Assembly: GCA_028877005.1 (NCBI GenBank)
Contig: JAGWPI010000366.1
Location: 1-10,463 of the forward strand
Source of the DNA: Bacteroidota bacterium
GTDB taxonomy: Bacteria; Bacteroidota; Bacteroidia; Chitinophagales; Chitinophagaceae
DNA: 10,463 nucleotides
Direction: 5' to 3'
Shown here piece after piece: positions 6,580 through 10,463 of the stretch; within the stretch, counting starts at the first letter, position 1; each line of letters opens with the position of its first letter. Under the pieces are notes generated by a model. That model was not told the origin of the DNA. It saw only the letters and a list, made by a program, of their open reading frames with translations, and did not search any database. Made by a program: the position numbers and the translations under genes.

Positions 6580-8241
6580 TTACTGAAATAATGTTGGGTA
6601 AGTTTTATTCCATGGGGTAGCATCTTGATATGCTTTTGCAATGCGTAATAAAGTGCCCTCATCGTATAAATTACCAATGAAACTAATGCTGGTGGGCAAG
6701 TGAAAGCGATTGTCGAAACCGGTAGGCACACAAACTACCGGGTTGCCGGTTAAATTAGTAATAGCAGATTGGTTACCACTGCCACGGGTGGGGCAAATAA
6801 CAGCGTTATATTTTTGCAGTAATGCATTTACTTGTTGCATTAACAAATAGCGGTGCCTGTTAGCATTAATATACTCAACTGCAGGTATAAGTCTGGCTTC
6901 TCTAAACTGATTAGGCCAATCATATTTACCTTGACGGGTCATTTCATCATCCAAATTGCTACGAGTAAAATCGTCAAAAGCAGCGGCACACTCTGCGCCA
7001 ATTACAATGCTCATTAAGTTGGTGTGGTAAATGTCGCTATCAGGAAAATTAATAGGAATAAGTTGTACTCCCATTTTTTTAAAAGTTTCCAATACTTTCC
7101 ACTCGTTTCTAGAGGTGTCGGTTATTTTATCAAAATAATTTTTTGCATATGCAATTTTATATGTATTTATTGGCTTATTGGGTGTATAATTAAACGGCAT
7201 ATTAACAGCCGACTGGTCTATTCCGTCTGTACCATGAATGGCGTGAAAAACGATAGCTGCATCGTTGGCAGAACGGCAAATAGGGCCAATTTTATCTAAA
7301 CTCCAACTTAGTACCATCGCTCCGGTTCTACTTATACTGCCAAATGTTGGGCGTAAACCTGTTACACCACAAGTAGCAGAGGGCGATACAATACTACCCC
7401 ATGTTTCGGTGCCAATGGCAAAAGGAACCAGCCCTGCCGCAGTAGCAGCTGCAGGCCCGGCAGAAGAGCCGGATGAACCTCTGGTTAAATCCCAAGGATT
7501 TTTGGTGCGTCCACCATACCAATAATCACCCATTGCTAAAGCTCCGAGTGAAAATTTGGCTACCAGAACGGCACCTGCTTTGCGTAGCTGTTGATATACA
7601 AAGGCATCCTCGTTAATTTCCTGATTTTTATAAGGGGCAGCCCCCCATGTTGTTTTGTATCCTTTTACAGCAAATAAATCTTTTAATCCATAAGGTATAC
7701 CATGCAGCATTCCTTTATAGTTACCGGCAGCAATTTCTGCATCAGCTTGTGCTGCTTGTTGCAGTGCTAAATCTTCCGTAAGGGTAATTACACATTGCAG
7801 TGTATCGCCATATTGTTTAATGCGCTGAATGAAAAATTTAGTTAGCGCAACTGAGCTGATTTTTTTGTGTTGAATTAAATAGGCTAGTTGTGGTATTGAA
7901 TAATATGCTAATGCATTTATATTGGCAGGTAGATGAATATTTTGCGGTTTAACCCACTCAATGGGCATTTGTATGTTAGAAAAGTGCATGCCGGCTACAG
8001 TGGGGCTTTGCCACAAACTCATGGGTACATCATTAGGAAGTGCATGCTTATGCAAAGATTGATAGGTATGCAAAAATTGTGTTATGCCATCTTGCATAGA
8101 GTCTAATTCCTGTTGGGTAAATGAAAGATCTGCTAATTCTGCTGCAATACGAACTTTACTGGTAATAGCGGTATCTTTTTGTGCTAAAATGGTAAATGGA
8201 AATGTAAAAAAAGTAACAATTACTAGTAAAAAAGTTCTCAT
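6580..8241 (-). CDS. Secreted amidase-signature family amidase
   Basis: An amidase-signature (AS) hydrolase of 553 residues with a signal peptide (MRTFLLVIVTFFTFPFTILA, cleavage near 20), so probably periplasmic or exported. It would hydrolyse a C-N amide bond by the Ser-cisSer-Lys mechanism. Visible catalytic elements are K187 in GIPYGLKDLF, the cis-Ser in GSSGSSAG (256 or 257), and the nucleophile S283 in GTETWGSIVSPS. That last motif departs from the common GGSIR form, having Trp before Gly and Val-Ser after Ile. The export signal argues against GatA of the tRNA amidotransferase. The substrate cannot be told from sequence. The start is ATG 8241; an upstream in-frame TTG at 8295 would add 18 residues ahead of the signal peptide and overlap a promoter-like box. 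The gene lies 126 bp after the Nudix-like regulator, which may control it. Confidence 0.88.
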   Translation of the reverse strand: MRTFLLVIVTFFTFPFTILAQKDTAITSKVRIAAELADLSFTQQELDSMQDGITQFLHTYQSLHKHALPNDVPMSLWQSPTVAGMHFSNIQMPIEWVKPQNIHLPANINALAYYSIPQLAYLIQHKKISSVALTKFFIQRIKQYGDTLQCVITLTEDLALQQAAQADAEIAAGNYKGMLHGIPYGLKDLFAVKGYKTTWGAAPYKNQEINEDAFVYQQLRKAGAVLVAKFSLGALAMGDYWYGGRTKNPWDLTRGSSGSSAGPAAATAAGLVPFAIGTETWGSIVSPSATCGVTGLRPTFGSISRTGAMVLSWSLDKIGPICRSANDAAIVFHAIHGTDGIDQSAVNMPFNYTPNKPINTYKIAYAKNYFDKITDTSRNEWKVLETFKKMGVQLIPINFPDSDIYHTNLMSIVIGAECAAAFDDFTRSNLDDEMTRQGKYDWPNQFREARLIPAVEYINANRHRYLLMQQVNALLQKYNAVICPTRGSGNQSAITNLTGNPVVCVPTGFDNRFHLPTSISFIGNLYDEGTLLRIAKAYQDATPWNKTYPTLFQ

Positions 8242-8292
8242 AATATAATGTTTGGTTGCAATAAATGCATAGAAGCAGTTATCGGAAAAATA

Positions 8293-8327
8293 CAAAGTTG
8301 TTATGAATAAGCATATAGCATTGCTTA
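8293..8327 (-). promoter_or_regulatory. Palindrome and weak promoter-like box upstream of the amidase gene
   Basis: TAAGCA (8308-8313) and TGCTTA (8322-8327) form a perfect inverted repeat with an 8-bp spacer. Just downstream in the direction of transcription is CAACTTTG (complement of 8293-8300), one base away from TAnnTTTG and 51 bp before the chosen amidase ATG. The palindrome would overlap the spacer and -33 zone of such a promoter, an operator-like position. It could instead be a weak terminator for the upstream regulator gene, 40 nt past its stop. Confidence 0.35.
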
Positions 8328-8367
8328 ACTAATATAGGAATAGATATACGATAAGTGAGTAGCTATT

Positions 8368-9111
8368 TTAGAAATCAATACCAATCCATTTTCGCTTATT
8401 TTTTTCATATTTTTGAAAATTGAATTTATAAAGTTTGCCCGGACGGTGTGGCACATCCTGCTCCATTTCGCCAATATCAATTAATAAACCCATGGCTGCA
8501 AATTTTTTTCGAAAATTACGTCTGTCTAATTCAATGCCTAAAATAGCTTCATATAAATTTTGTAATTCGCGCAGAGAGAATTTTTCGGGTAACAGATTAA
8601 AACCCAAAGGGTGTTCCTGAATTCTTTTTTGTAACCATTGGTGGCAAGTGTCTAAAATTTCTTTGTGGTCAAATGCCATTTCTTTAATGGAGTTAACGCT
8701 GTGCCAATGCAGTTCATTATCTAATATTTTTACTTCATGGTGTTGAATATTTAGTAATGAACAATAAGCCACTGTTAAAACCCTTCCTCCAGGGTGTCTG
8801 TTAGGCTTGCTAAAAGTGCGTACTTGGTCTAAGTATACGTCCGTCATACCGGTTCTTACTTTTAAAACACGGTAAGCTGCATCATCCAATTCTTCATTAT
8901 CTTCTGCAAAATCGCCTAATAAAGACCATTTGCCCTTGTACATTTCAAGGTCACTTCTAATTAGTAGCACTTTTAAATCTTGCCCGTCAAATCCAAAAAT
9001 TACACAATCAACTGTTATTGGAACTCTAGGATAAGAATTTACTAGAGCATGTACATCAGTTATTAATGGCCTTTTTTCCGGCAAATTGGTTGGGTGGTTG
9101 TTCGGTTTCAT
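8368..9111 (-). CDS. Nudix-like transcriptional regulator (NrtR/AraR-type, degenerate Nudix box, C-terminal winged helix)
   Basis: The 247-residue protein has an N-terminal Nudix fold (about 30-165) and a C-terminal winged-helix DNA-binding domain (about 170-235). Segments such as FSLRELQNLYEAILG and LDRRNFRKKFAAMGLL followed by RPGKLYKF are typical of the NrtR family. The Nudix box (67-89) is degenerate: first Gly is Asp67, RE is R81-V82, and EE is V85-R86, so all catalytic-helix glutamates are lost while E73, R81 and G88 remain. It therefore probably senses a ligand and binds DNA rather than hydrolysing nucleotides. Related Bacteroidota regulators control sugar use (AraR of Bacteroides) and others control NAD synthesis (NrtR); the ligand here is unknown. 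ATG 9111 is chosen over a TTG three codons upstream. It is divergent from ligA and precedes the amidase gene, which makes both possible targets. Confidence 0.85.
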   Translation of the reverse strand: MKPNNHPTNLPEKRPLITDVHALVNSYPRVPITVDCVIFGFDGQDLKVLLIRSDLEMYKGKWSLLGDFAEDNEELDDAAYRVLKVRTGMTDVYLDQVRTFSKPNRHPGGRVLTVAYCSLLNIQHHEVKILDNELHWHSVNSIKEMAFDHKEILDTCHQWLQKRIQEHPLGFNLLPEKFSLRELQNLYEAILGIELDRRNFRKKFAAMGLLIDIGEMEQDVPHRPGKLYKFNFQKYEKNKRKWIGIDF

Positions 9112-9130
9112 TGTTGGCAAGTATTTTCCT

Positions 9131-9226
9131 TACATCTTAAAAAATGTATGGGAATTTTGGGGCAATGAAGGTAACACTTTTATGGAATGTGTAAATTTTA
9201 CATCGATAAAAAATATACATGTAGGG
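9131..9226. repeat. Two-copy imperfect direct repeat in the regulator-ligA divergent region
   Basis: Copy 1 (9131-9151) and copy 2 (9199-9226) share TACATC, then TAAAAAAT after 1 or 2 bases, then GTA and GGG at the end. Copy 1 is also an inverted repeat, TACAT (9131-9135) and ATGTA (9144-9148) with an 8-bp spacer. Copy 2 contains the palindrome TACATGTA (9216-9223). Both lie in the 147 bp between the divergent starts, where binding sites for the Nudix-like regulator would be expected. A/T-richness makes partial chance similarity possible. Confidence 0.4.
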
Positions 9227-9234
9227 TAAGGCAG

Positions 9235-9242
9235 TAAATTTG
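9235..9242 (+). promoter_or_regulatory. ligA promoter, -7 box
   Basis: TAAATTTG matches the Bacteroidota -7 consensus TAnnTTTG exactly and lies 16 bp before the ligA ATG, giving a leader of roughly 10 nt. No TTTG stands at the ideal -33 position. Copy 2 of the repeat (9199-9226) would lie in the -15 to -45 zone of this promoter. Confidence 0.5.
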
Positions 9243-9243
9243 A

Positions 9244-10463
<1,220 letters not shown>

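Noticed and set aside
8242..8295. N-terminal extension of the amidase by 18 codons
   Set aside because: It starts at TTG, would bury the signal peptide behind a non-signal segment, and overlaps a promoter-like box.

Overview
The window reads as a chromosomal core region of an AT-rich member of the Bacteroidota. I favour a Chitinophagaceae-like genus from the feel of the protein sequences, but that placement is an inference. Three observations support the phylum. None of the ten gene starts has a recognisable Shine-Dalgarno sequence. Several intergenic regions carry the Bacteroidota -7 promoter motif TAnnTTTG. The cluster rplM-rpsI-rpsB-tsf followed by pyrH is typical of the group.

Left part (1-2551, minus strand): a YbdL/KAT-type aminotransferase sits 28 bp downstream of an orphan TolC-type outer membrane efflux protein. 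A long stem-loop at 10-58 closes this unit. Middle part (2621-6352, minus strand): rplM-rpsI-rpsB-tsf starts from a TACCTTTG promoter at 6345-6352. Its roughly 65-nt leader holds two perfect hairpins in tandem, and a stem-loop at 3398-3422 ends the unit. pyrH then has its own promoter candidate, with both -33 and -7 elements at good spacing. Between rpsB and tsf lies a 192-bp gap with a long hairpin and a promoter-like motif, so tsf may be controlled separately.

Right part (6580-10463): a predicted secreted amidase-signature enzyme and a Nudix-like transcription factor lie on the minus strand. The Nudix box of the latter has lost its catalytic glutamates. Divergent from it, on the plus strand, is the first 401 codons of ligA (NAD+-dependent DNA ligase), cut by the window end. 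The space between regulator and ligA holds a two-copy repeat, and the space between regulator and amidase holds a TAAGCA-N8-TGCTTA palindrome. Both are candidate binding sites for the regulator.

I see no insertion sequences, phage genes, CRISPR arrays, tRNA or rRNA genes, and no obvious new multi-gene system. The points that merit a second look are regulatory: the rplM leader, a mirrored duplication of its promoter-side sequence, and the Nudix-like regulator with its possible operators.
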